DNA of 64,000 nucleotides, from the NCBI RefSeq assembly GCF_021389955.1, contig NZ_CP089980.1, positions 1,859,501-1,923,500 on the forward strand, given 5' to 3'. The translations under genes were made by a program, and so were the position numbers. How positions within the stretch are numbered: the first letter of the stretch is position 1; every line of letters starts with the position of its first letter. The notes under the pieces are model-generated. The model was given only the letters and a program-made list of their open reading frames with translations. It had not been told where the DNA came from and made no database searches. This document shows positions 47,703 to 54,808 of the stretch, piece after piece. This stretch comes from Fulvivirga maritima (GTDB taxonomy: Bacteria; Bacteroidota; Bacteroidia; Cytophagales; Cyclobacteriaceae).

Positions 47703-47903
47703 TTAGCCTGCCAAGAGAGTTCCGCAGATCCCTCCAGCAACGAGTAAATAAAGAGCGCTTAAAGTAAAAAGTACTTTAGCGCTTTTATTACTATTTCTCT
47801 TAACAGCAAACCCAATAATGGCCAGTAATAAAGGAGGGCCAAATATGATGGCTGCGAAAAAATATATAAAACCATTTAGGTTCATGTTATCTATAAGTAT
47901 CAT
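47703..47903 (-). CDS. Small membrane protein, coupled to the radical SAM gene
   Basis: A 66-residue protein with two membrane helices (about 10-33 and 43-63) joined by a basic loop KRNSNKSAK. Its ATG overlaps the stop of the upstream radical SAM gene as ATGA (47900-47903), which points to translational coupling. An internal ATG six codons later is an alternative start. No family was recognised. Its genetic tie to the radical SAM and Lgt-like genes suggests a membrane accessory role. Confidence 0.65.
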   Translation of the reverse strand: MILIDNMNLNGFIYFFAAIIFGPPLLLAIIGFAVKRNSNKSAKVLFTLSALYLLVAGGICGTLLAG

Positions 47904-49294
47904 ATTTCCTGATTTTGAAGTTGTTTTAAATATTCTTTTTTATCATCTCGGTAGAAGAGGTTCATGGTTTCAAAAGGTATGATTTTATTGTCTTTATCCA
48001 CAATATGAACACATGACTTTTTAATCGCTCTTACATCAAAATTGTGTGCATCTACAAACTGCATTATGATAACTCTAAACAGATTGTTGTAACTCAGGGT
48101 TGGAGCATCTATCTGTGGCAGGCAGCAGAGAATAGAATGAAGCTTTTCTGTAGCGCCATCTACGGAGTTGCCAGTGCTAAAAAGTTCTATCATTTTGCCT
48201 TGCAGGTGCTCATCTTGTTCGTACACAATAGTATTTCGGCTATTATCTAGTAAATCTGCGGGGTTAATGTATCTGGTTAATGGAAATACTTCATCACCCA
48301 GTTTGAGAGCATAGCCCATGACCAAAGCATCAGGATTGCATGGCACAGGAATAAGATCATCTCCATTAAACACGGAAGTCTGTTCTAAAATTTTCCGTCG
48401 AACTTCAGTAAGTGTTATCCTGTCTGTTTCTGAATTGAAATTTTCTAGCCTGCCAGCGATTTGTGTGGGTTGAAATGTTACGCCTCTTACACATTTCTGC
48501 TTCAAAGCGAAGTCAATGGTTTTACCCATTTCTTCATCGTTGAGGCCTTTTTGTAAGGTTACTACTAGGGTAGTGGATAAGTTTAATTCATTCAGATTTT
48601 CCAGTGCCTGTTCTCTAATCTTCCATAAATCAGCGCCACTCAGAGTTTGTAGGGCTTCATTTTTGAAAGAGTCAAATTGTAAGTAGAGCTCAAAGTCAGG
48701 CATATAAGTTGCCAATCTTTTCGCAAACTCAAAATCTTTGGCTATTTGTACGCCGTTAGTATTCACCATCAGGTGCCTTATGGGCAATGTTTTGGCATAA
48801 TCCAGAATCTCAAAAAACTCAGGGTGAATAGTAGGCTCTCCACCACTTATTTGAACTACATCTGGCTCTTTTTCATTTTTCACTATGGCATCTAACATAG
48901 CTTTCACTTCCTCTAGCGTACGGTGCCTACCATAAGTGGGCGAAGAACCTGCATAACATGTAGGACAACTAAGGTTGCACCTATCAGTGATTTCTACCAC
49001 GGTAAGGCAAGAATGCTGTTCATGATCAGGACACAAACCACAGTCATAAGGACAGCCATAATCCGTTTTGGTATTAAACCGATGAGGCATTTCTGATGGC
49101 TTATTGTAATTCCTGATATTTTTATAATACTCTATATCATCAGCAATAAGCACTTTAGAATTACCATGCTCAGCACACCTTTTGAGCATATATACATTGC
49201 CGTCTTCAAAAACTATTTTGGCATCTACCCGCTTCAGGCATTCCGGACACAGGCTAAGCGTAAAATCGTAATATGTATATTTTCTGACAGGCAT
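47900..49294 (-). CDS. Radical SAM protein, MJ0619/tetraether synthase-like family
   Basis: A 464-residue iron-sulfur enzyme. The N-terminus has a zinc- or iron-type cluster (LCPECLKRV, Cys16/Cys19, then Cys40 and His43). A second cysteine-rich segment is GCPYDCGLCPDH (Cys81, 85, 88; Cys96). The radical SAM cluster CNLSCPTC follows (Cys106, 110, 113), then VVQISGGEPTIHPEF as the SAM-binding GGE motif. This arrangement matches the COG1964 family that includes archaeal MJ0619/Tes, which couples lipid tails through radical chemistry; bacterial members are mostly uncharacterised. Its neighbour is an Lgt paralogue, supporting a lipid substrate (inference). It overlaps the small membrane protein gene. 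Confidence 0.88.
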   Translation of the reverse strand: MPVRKYTYYDFTLSLCPECLKRVDAKIVFEDGNVYMLKRCAEHGNSKVLIADDIEYYKNIRNYNKPSEMPHRFNTKTDYGCPYDCGLCPDHEQHSCLTVVEITDRCNLSCPTCYAGSSPTYGRHRTLEEVKAMLDAIVKNEKEPDVVQISGGEPTIHPEFFEILDYAKTLPIRHLMVNTNGVQIAKDFEFAKRLATYMPDFELYLQFDSFKNEALQTLSGADLWKIREQALENLNELNLSTTLVVTLQKGLNDEEMGKTIDFALKQKCVRGVTFQPTQIAGRLENFNSETDRITLTEVRRKILEQTSVFNGDDLIPVPCNPDALVMGYALKLGDEVFPLTRYINPADLLDNSRNTIVYEQDEHLQGKMIELFSTGNSVDGATEKLHSILCCLPQIDAPTLSYNNLFRVIIMQFVDAHNFDVRAIKKSCVHIVDKDNKIIPFETMNLFYRDDKKEYLKQLQNQEI

Positions 49295-50135
49295 TTTTTC
49301 TTCTAAAAACCGTATAATAATTTATTTTGCCAATAAGACAGCGTTTTATTTGTAATATTATTTTAAGGCTCAGCTATAAATTAAATATTGATATTTGGCT
49401 CTTTAGTAAATATCTGACGCTCCCACCTTCTAAAAGGTAAGTAATAGGCCCAGCAAACAATGCATAACCATTGAATACTACTCAGGCCGAGCACAAAGAA
49501 GAGATTTGGTTTCATAAACTCAATCATGAATCTGAAGCCGAAGTAGCTGATCATGAAAATTTTAAAAACCATACCGCTTCTGTAGATTTGCCTGTCTTGA
49601 ATATGTTTGATAATGATAAAAAGGATGATAAGAAAAACTAATTCATAAAGGGCGATAGGGTGCCTCATTATGCCATCTCCTAAATCCATGCCGGTGAAAA
49701 ATGAGGTTTCTAATCCATAGGTAAATTCGTCTGTTCCGGATAGGAAACAACCGATCCTTCCTATGAAAATACCTAAGATAATAGGCAAAGTGAACAGATC
49801 ACCGGAGCGCTGCTTTTCACCGATAATCTTTTTCGCCAGCTCTACACCTAAGAGGCCACCGAATAGGCCGCCCATAATTGTCTTTAAATTCCACAAGGTG
49901 ATAATATCTTTCCAAGAAAGGTCAAAAAGGGGATTTTCTAAAAATCCAATGAGCCGGGACCCTACCAGTGCACCTATAGTTGCACCTAAAATTATACTGA
50001 GCCTGTTGTTGGATGAAATCGTATCCTGAGATCGTTTTCTCAAGTAAAGGTAGTACCTGAAGGCAATGAAAAAGGCCAGATATTCTGTGAGGAGATGTAC
50101 ATTAATGTCACACTCTGGGAATGGGAGAAAATCCC

Positions 50136-50149
50136 TCGCCTTTAGGCGA
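50136..50149. repeat. Left-end hairpin of the IS200-like element
   Basis: TCGCC-TTTA-GGCGA, 30 bp inside the left junction. A subterminal hairpin like this is the recognition structure of single-strand HUH transposases. Confidence 0.7.
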
Positions 50150-50176
50150 AGACTTTAGTATTTGCGATATTTCCCT

Positions 50177-50605
50177 ATGGAAAACTACAGAAAAGGGTCT
50201 CACACCTTGTTTGATTTGAAATATCATATAGTTTGGGTAACGAAATATCGCAAGCAAGTTTTGGTAGGAGCAGTGGCAGAGCGAAGTAGAGAGTTGATAC
50301 GAGAGATTTGTAAATCGAATGAAGTAGAAATAGTAAAAGGTCATGTGTCACAGGACCATATACATTTGTTTGTATCCGTACCTCCCAAACTGTCAATAAG
50401 TAAGCTCATGCAATATATAAAAGGGAAAACCTCACATAAGTTACTATTTGAGTTTAAGCATTTACAGCGACAGTTTTGGGGTAAGCACATTTGGGCGCGA
50501 GGCTATTTTGCAGTAACAAGTGGGAATGTGACAGATGAAATAATAATGCAGTATATAGAGAATCAGGATATTGAAGATAAAGACGATAATTTTAAAATTA
50601 GCTAG
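50177..50605 (+). CDS. tnpA: IS200-type HUH transposase (TnpA)
   Basis: 142 residues from the ATG at 50177. The HUH motif is HIHLF and the catalytic tyrosine lies in IIMQYIENQ. FDLKYHIVWVTKYR and FWGKHIWARGYFAVTSG are characteristic of IS200/REP-associated transposases. It cuts and joins single-stranded DNA at the terminal hairpins and the flanking TTAAT-type sites. No accessory tnpB is present. A TTG at 50162 would add five residues and is not preferred. Confidence 0.9.
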   Translation: MENYRKGSHTLFDLKYHIVWVTKYRKQVLVGAVAERSRELIREICKSNEVEIVKGHVSQDHIHLFVSVPPKLSISKLMQYIKGKTSHKLLFEFKHLQRQFWGKHIWARGYFAVTSGNVTDEIIMQYIENQDIEDKDDNFKIS

Positions 50606-50614
50606 TGACTTTAG

Positions 50615-50654
50615 CCGCCTTTAGGCGGAATCAAATCTACCGGCTTTTAGCCGG
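50615..50654. repeat. Right-end hairpins of the IS200-like element
   Basis: Two adjacent hairpins: CCGCC-TTTA-GGCGG (50615-50628) and CCGGC-TTTTA-GCCGG (50640-50654), ending 13 bp before the right junction. The pair supports the assigned right end. Confidence 0.7.
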
Positions 50655-50706
50655 TTAGTTATTTAATACTATGGCCTGCAACTGTAGGGTGATAGGGGAT
50701 AGACAT

Positions 50707-51166
50707 GGTGCTTTCTGTATAAAACTCCTCTTACTGCTGTGTAATATTAGTGATAATTTTAATTGACATCATTTTATAACGCATATTAGTTGCACTGAAC
50801 TAATTAATTTTTCATAATAATATTTTTTTAAAAAAAGCCTCTTTTGTTAGTCAGTAAATACAAAAATCTATTCGTCAGTAGGTTTATATGAAAAGTAATA
50901 GGTAGCACTATTTTACAGGCTTTCCATTACAATTGGCAGGATTCCAGCTGGGCCTTTTAGATATTACCCTTTCGTGAAAAATATTGATTTTCAAAATGAA
51001 AGATTTTTTATCCTTTGGCCATAGAGCTTACTGCGCAGAGTAGAAAAAAAGATAGCTGTTTTATCATTTTAAATAAACTTAGAGGCTAATTTATAAAATA
51101 GCTTTAGACACTGAGAGTTGTTAAGAAAAGCTTGATGTGAGCTATTCATAAATAAGTTTTTCTTGA
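50707..51166. other. Intergenic region with a small frameshifted ORF
   Basis: 460 bp upstream of the interrupted Lgt-like gene. On the minus strand an ATG at 51067 opens 19 codons with a clear signal-peptide look (MIKQLSFFLLCAVSSMAKG) and then stops at 51008. In the frame one base away, the sequence from there continues without a stop to 50908 and ends KRPSWNPANCNGKPVK. One deleted A near 51015 would join them into a 53-residue exported peptide. It may be a small pseudogene or chance; the region otherwise shows nothing recognisable. Confidence 0.3.
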
Positions 51167-52312
51167 CTAGGCAAAAGCAAGACCGGCTCTTTTTTTGCCC
51201 TTTTGGTTGTAATACTTATAAAGTTTAGCAGTAAAAGTGGTGCCTTTATCAGAATTACTTTCGATGGAAATTTCTCCGCCATGTGCTGATACCACCATTT
51301 GTACTAAGGTAAGGCCCATTCCCCAGCTGGCTAGTCTCATGTCTGTGGGCGACCCGTTACTTTTAAGGAAGTTAAATATCTCTTTCTGTTTTTCTTTAGC
51401 TATGGGATTGCCATGGTTATGCACACTTATACATACTACATCTGCCTCATCTTTTACTTTTATGGTTATGGGTAAGCTAGCATTACCATATTTAATAGCA
51501 TTGGTAATGAGATTTTCCAGCATTCTACGAATAGCCGTACCATCAAAAATTCCTATTATACCCTGATCAGGGACATCCATAATTATTTCACAAGAATATA
51601 TGTCTTGCGCTTCTTTATAGATCCATTCTATATCATGTAAGATGTTTTCTTCTGTGAAATTTAGCATCATGCCTTCTCCTGATTTTATACTTATGGTATC
51701 AAGCAGTCCTTCGGCAAGTTTGAGTGTTTTTTTAATGCTTCTAATTGATGTGCGTTGTAACTTGATAAAGGTCTCATCATCTAAGTTTTTCTCCATCATC
51801 TCTGCTGAAAGCAGAGCTACAGTGAGAGGATTGCGTATGTCATGCGCTAATGTGCCCATTAGCTTTGTCTGCATCTTTTGAATAGATTCAGTGAATGACT
51901 CTACTGATTTCAAGATACATGTTTCAATTACATATTTTAATAAATTAGAAACGGGGATACTGAGTAGGTTATTTTGTGCTAGAAAGTCACTTAAAGTCCG
52001 GTGAAAGATGATATATTCATGCACTACCTGTCCTTGTGTATATGAAGTACTAGCGGAACGATGTCTCCCATGGTTAATGCTGTTAGTGAGTATTTCATTA
52101 TATGTGGTGTCATCAGAGATTTCAGCTTCATTTTTAAATTCACTATATCTCTCTAGAATATCGGCAATATCATTAATAATATTAGGGAGGTGATCATATA
52201 ACTCTATATTATTAGCTTGGTTAGAAGCAAATACCTTGTTTGTTACGCTTTCTTTCCATATAGTCATAATGGATGATATATTATCCTTTAGACACTCAGA
52301 GGCTTGTTTCAT
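51167..52312 (-). CDS. Soluble sensor histidine kinase
   Basis: 381 residues from the ATG at 52312; a TTG 15 bases upstream is not preferred. The N-terminal helical domain (about 1-140) resembles the RsbRD-type helical sensor and has no membrane segment. The phosphoacceptor His157 lies in LAHDIRNPL. The ATPase domain has ENLITNAIKYG (N box) and WGMGLTLVQMVV (G box), then GTTFTAKLYK. It is a cytosolic kinase with no response-regulator gene alongside, so its partner lies elsewhere. The long upstream gap may hold its promoter. Confidence 0.85.
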   Translation of the reverse strand: MKQASECLKDNISSIMTIWKESVTNKVFASNQANNIELYDHLPNIINDIADILERYSEFKNEAEISDDTTYNEILTNSINHGRHRSASTSYTQGQVVHEYIIFHRTLSDFLAQNNLLSIPVSNLLKYVIETCILKSVESFTESIQKMQTKLMGTLAHDIRNPLTVALLSAEMMEKNLDDETFIKLQRTSIRSIKKTLKLAEGLLDTISIKSGEGMMLNFTEENILHDIEWIYKEAQDIYSCEIIMDVPDQGIIGIFDGTAIRRMLENLITNAIKYGNASLPITIKVKDEADVVCISVHNHGNPIAKEKQKEIFNFLKSNGSPTDMRLASWGMGLTLVQMVVSAHGGEISIESNSDKGTTFTAKLYKYYNQKGKKRAGLAFA

Positions 52313-52649
52313 ACGAATTCTATTCAAAAGTTATTTTATTATCTGCCCAACATAACATTGAAATATTTGGCAGTATGCAAACGCTTCTGCCAAGCTAAGG
52401 CTTATATAGTGCCTTTTCTTAGATTTATCTCTTTTATTAATTAGAACGCTAGCCGTTTCCAAGAATACTATTTGGTCTGTTTTAGTTCCAATAGTATGTG
52501 AAATAATTAATTGAGTTGTGTGTCAACCTGTGAGCAGGATTCAACTATGTGGTGGCAGTACTAGAGAACGGCGGCAAGGGGTGGTAAACCCCGGGTGACC
52601 ATTTGCAATGAAAGTGGCCACCCTCCTTATGGGTCAAACAAGGAATGTT
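52313..52649. other. Intergenic region with inverted repeats and a GC-rich block
   Basis: 337 bp between two minus-strand genes. An inverted repeat, ATACTATTTGG (52465-52475) and CCAATAGTAT (52488-52497, one-base bulge), lies upstream of the kinase gene. A GC-rich block at about 52555-52625 contains a hairpin GGGTGACCA/TGGCCACCC (52593-52601 and 52615-52623). It is clearly more GC-rich than its surroundings and could be an RNA structure or repeat remnant. No T tract follows on the minus strand, so it is not a clear terminator for the phytase gene. Confidence 0.35.
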
Positions 52650-53765
52650 TTATTTCTGGGCTGTAGCCTTATCTTCTTCTGGTTTTACTTTACGCCAGTC
52701 GTAGATCTGAAAGGTTTTGTCATCAGACATAGCTACAAAGAAGCCTTCAGGATATTTATCGCCTATAGCTACATTAGTTACTTCATTACCATCGCTTTCT
52801 AAAGTGGAGGCGTATAATGATTTTACCAGCTTATGCTCATGAGGATTTCCCTCACTTCCTTCTCTGGTGAAAAAGTGAAATATATTGGCTGCCTGGTCTG
52901 AAACTATAATATAACCAGTGCCATCATCATGCTTGTAGATAGAAATGCCTTCGTTATCTTCTGTGAATAAGTCTCCGTTTCCGAAAAGAGCAAGTTCTAC
53001 ATTAGAGCTGTCTGGGTGGGCATAATATTTTTTTACACCTACTCCTTCGTCAGAATAGTAAACATAGCCTTTTTCTGAGTCTACTGCTATGGCTTCTATT
53101 TCACGACCAGCGTAAGAACCGAACTTTCTCACTAATGTGCCCTTTACATTACCATTACCATCATCTTCAAGAAGGTATTGCCATAGATAGGTGCCATCTT
53201 TAGGTCCATCTTTTCTACCAGCTATGGCATAAATATTACCAGTAGCAGGATCAGTGTACATAGATATTCCCATAGGGCCTCTTAGTTTTTCTCCTTTAAA
53301 GATTTCAATGCCTCCGTTATCCACAGGCTTCATTTCTGGTAAAGAGAAAATTCTGAGTGAGTTAGTATATCTTTCAGTACAAACGGCTATATCAGTTGCT
53401 TTTCCATTCAGCTTTAGGCCATAAGCAATGTCTACATTGTTAGGACGAGCGATATTTTCAATGGTTTTATCTCTAAGGATTTTCCCTTCCAAATTGAAAA
53501 CGAATAAAGCACCATCTCCATCATCACCACCTTTATCTGTACCTACAATCAGGCTTTCTTCCGGGTTTTCCGGATTTATCCAGATGGCAGGATCATCAGT
53601 ATCATGCTTTACCAGCTCAGTAGTTACATCAGGCGTTACTTTAGAAATTTCCTCCTGCTCTACTTCTTTAGCCTCTGCCTCTTCCTTTTGCTCCTGCTTA
53701 GGGTTGTTACATGCCCAACCTAAGGATAAAACTAATGCTGTATAAATACTTAGTTTAATATTCAT
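52650..53765 (-). CDS. Beta-propeller phytase lipoprotein
   Basis: A 371-residue lipoprotein (LSLGWACN, Cys19) of the beta-propeller phytase family. Typical segments are HDTDDPAIWINPENPEESLIVGTDK, GLKLNGKATDIAVCTERY, GPMGISMY and GREIEAIAVDSEKGYVYYSDE, here abbreviated by their cores. The acidic residues expected to bind Ca2+ in the central channel are present in these segments. The enzyme hydrolyses phytate to release phosphate. It follows a TonB receptor and an acidic lipoprotein, a setting known for phytases of marine bacteria, so the locus probably scavenges phytate at the outer membrane. Confidence 0.9.
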   Translation of the reverse strand: MNIKLSIYTALVLSLGWACNNPKQEQKEEAEAKEVEQEEISKVTPDVTTELVKHDTDDPAIWINPENPEESLIVGTDKGGDDGDGALFVFNLEGKILRDKTIENIARPNNVDIAYGLKLNGKATDIAVCTERYTNSLRIFSLPEMKPVDNGGIEIFKGEKLRGPMGISMYTDPATGNIYAIAGRKDGPKDGTYLWQYLLEDDGNGNVKGTLVRKFGSYAGREIEAIAVDSEKGYVYYSDEGVGVKKYYAHPDSSNVELALFGNGDLFTEDNEGISIYKHDDGTGYIIVSDQAANIFHFFTREGSEGNPHEHKLVKSLYASTLESDGNEVTNVAIGDKYPEGFFVAMSDDKTFQIYDWRKVKPEEDKATAQK

Positions 53766-53797
53766 TTGGTTAAATTTTATTGTATGGGATTAAAAAA

Positions 53798-54790
53798 TTA
53801 GTCTTTAATAAATGTGAAAGTAATGCCGCTTTCTGAAGTGAAAAGTTCGTCTCCTTCTTCATACTGATCTTCATCAATAATTTGATAGAAAGTGATTTCC
53901 AGCTCATCTCCATTGATAGTGTAGGAAGCAGTTATTAGATATTCCAACTCTTCTTCTACACCGTCATCTGTGATGATATGGTCTCCGCCTATTTCCAGCT
54001 CACCTTCTTCTGCTTCGTATTCACCTTCTATTTCAAGGTGAGTTTCTTCTTCCTCTATTTCACCTTCTTCGCAAACTTCTTCTATCTCAGGATTTTGAAG
54101 TTCTACTTCTATTTTCATTTCTTCAAACTCAAATTCCAATGATACAGCACCGGTTATGTCAGCGAAAGAAAGGTTGGTTAAATCTTCATTTATAGCTCCT
54201 AATACTGATTTAAAGGCTTCGAATTCTTCTCCTGAATTAAGTTCTAAAACCCAGGCACCAGCTACATCATTTTCTAGCACTTCATATTCAAAGGTAGCCG
54301 CTTGGTTGAGCAAAACATCAGCCTGAGAGGTAAGTTCTGTTATTTCAAAAGTGAAACCTCCTTCAGTATCATCAGCGCCAGGAAGGGCAAATTCTATTTC
54401 AAACTCTTCAGGTACTGTGCCCAGGTCTTCATCTACTATCAATATAATTGTTGATTCTACAAAGGGGAGCTCACGCTCATATTCACAATCACCATCTTCT
54501 ACTTTATATGTTACTTTACTGATAGAAACATTGTTTACAAAGCTGCCTTCCGTATCAGTAAATGCATAGTTCAAATTGAGTTGTTGGTTAGGTAATTCTC
54601 CAATGTAGTCGGCGAATTTCACTTCTAAACCATAATCTTCTTCATCGGGCAAAGCGGCTCCTTCTTCAGCGTCTAGTACTAACCTGAAGGGGAAATTATC
54701 ATCATTAGGCTCCACGTCTGGCTCGCTATCATCACAAGCACTTAGAGTAGCGATACCTAAGAGAAAAAGGTATATTATTGATTTTTTCAT
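53798..54790 (-). CDS. Very acidic lipoprotein of the phytase locus
   Basis: 330 residues from the ATG at 54790 (an upstream ATG at 54802 adds four). Lipobox LSAC is followed by DDSEPDVEPNDD. The mature protein is exceptionally rich in Glu and Asp, with runs such as EEGEIEEEETHLEIEGEYEAE. No family was recognised. Its position between the TonB receptor and phytase (18 and 32 bp gaps) suggests a surface accessory that binds Ca2+ or phytate complexes. The charge supports Ca2+ binding but proves nothing. Confidence 0.7.
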   Translation of the reverse strand: MKKSIIYLFLLGIATLSACDDSEPDVEPNDDNFPFRLVLDAEEGAALPDEEDYGLEVKFADYIGELPNQQLNLNYAFTDTEGSFVNNVSISKVTYKVEDGDCEYERELPFVESTIILIVDEDLGTVPEEFEIEFALPGADDTEGGFTFEITELTSQADVLLNQAATFEYEVLENDVAGAWVLELNSGEEFEAFKSVLGAINEDLTNLSFADITGAVSLEFEFEEMKIEVELQNPEIEEVCEEGEIEEEETHLEIEGEYEAEEGELEIGGDHIITDDGVEEELEYLITASYTINGDELEITFYQIIDEDQYEEGDELFTSESGITFTFIKD

Positions 54791-54808
54791 TTTATAAAGC
54801 ATTATAAA

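Larger units (their letters stand above)
50107..50667 (+). mobile_element. IS200-like element (561 bp)
   Basis: A single tyrosine HUH transposase gene lies between terminal hairpins. The left junction follows TTAAT (ending 50106) and the element ends with TTTAAT (ending 50667), the arrangement expected for IS200/IS605 transposition, where the left cleavage site is the target and the right one belongs to the element. No target duplication is needed. The boundaries could shift by a few bases because of the shared TTAAT. Removing it restores the Lgt-like frame exactly. Confidence 0.8.
49381..50706 (-). pseudogene. Lgt (prolipoprotein diacylglyceryl transferase) paralogue split by an IS200-like element
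   Basis: The 3' part (49381-50106) encodes seven-helix Lgt-like sequence with GRIGCFLSGTDEF (the Lgt signature, with Cys for the usual Asn), HPIALYELV, and GFRFMIEF carrying the Arg/Glu pair. The 5' part lies across a 561-bp insertion: 13 codons from the ATG at 50706 (MSIPYHPTVAGHS) to 50668. Joining 50668 to 50106 continues in frame as INVHLLTEYLAFFIAF and gives 254 residues, a normal length. As found, the gene is interrupted; a weak TTG start at 50043 could only make a truncated form. Adjacent to the radical SAM gene, 86 bp away. Confidence 0.8.

Noticed and set aside
50043-50045. TTG at 50043 as the true start of the Lgt-like gene
   Set aside because: It lies inside a conserved membrane helix; the reading frame clearly continues upstream and across the insertion to an ATG at 50706.
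50108-50344. Minus-strand ORF inside the IS200-like element
   Set aside because: It is an antisense shadow of the transposase with no recognisable domain.
52593-52623. Hairpin resembling domain V of a group II intron
   Set aside because: The AGC triad and the usual 34-base outline are missing, and no intron protein or other domains are nearby.
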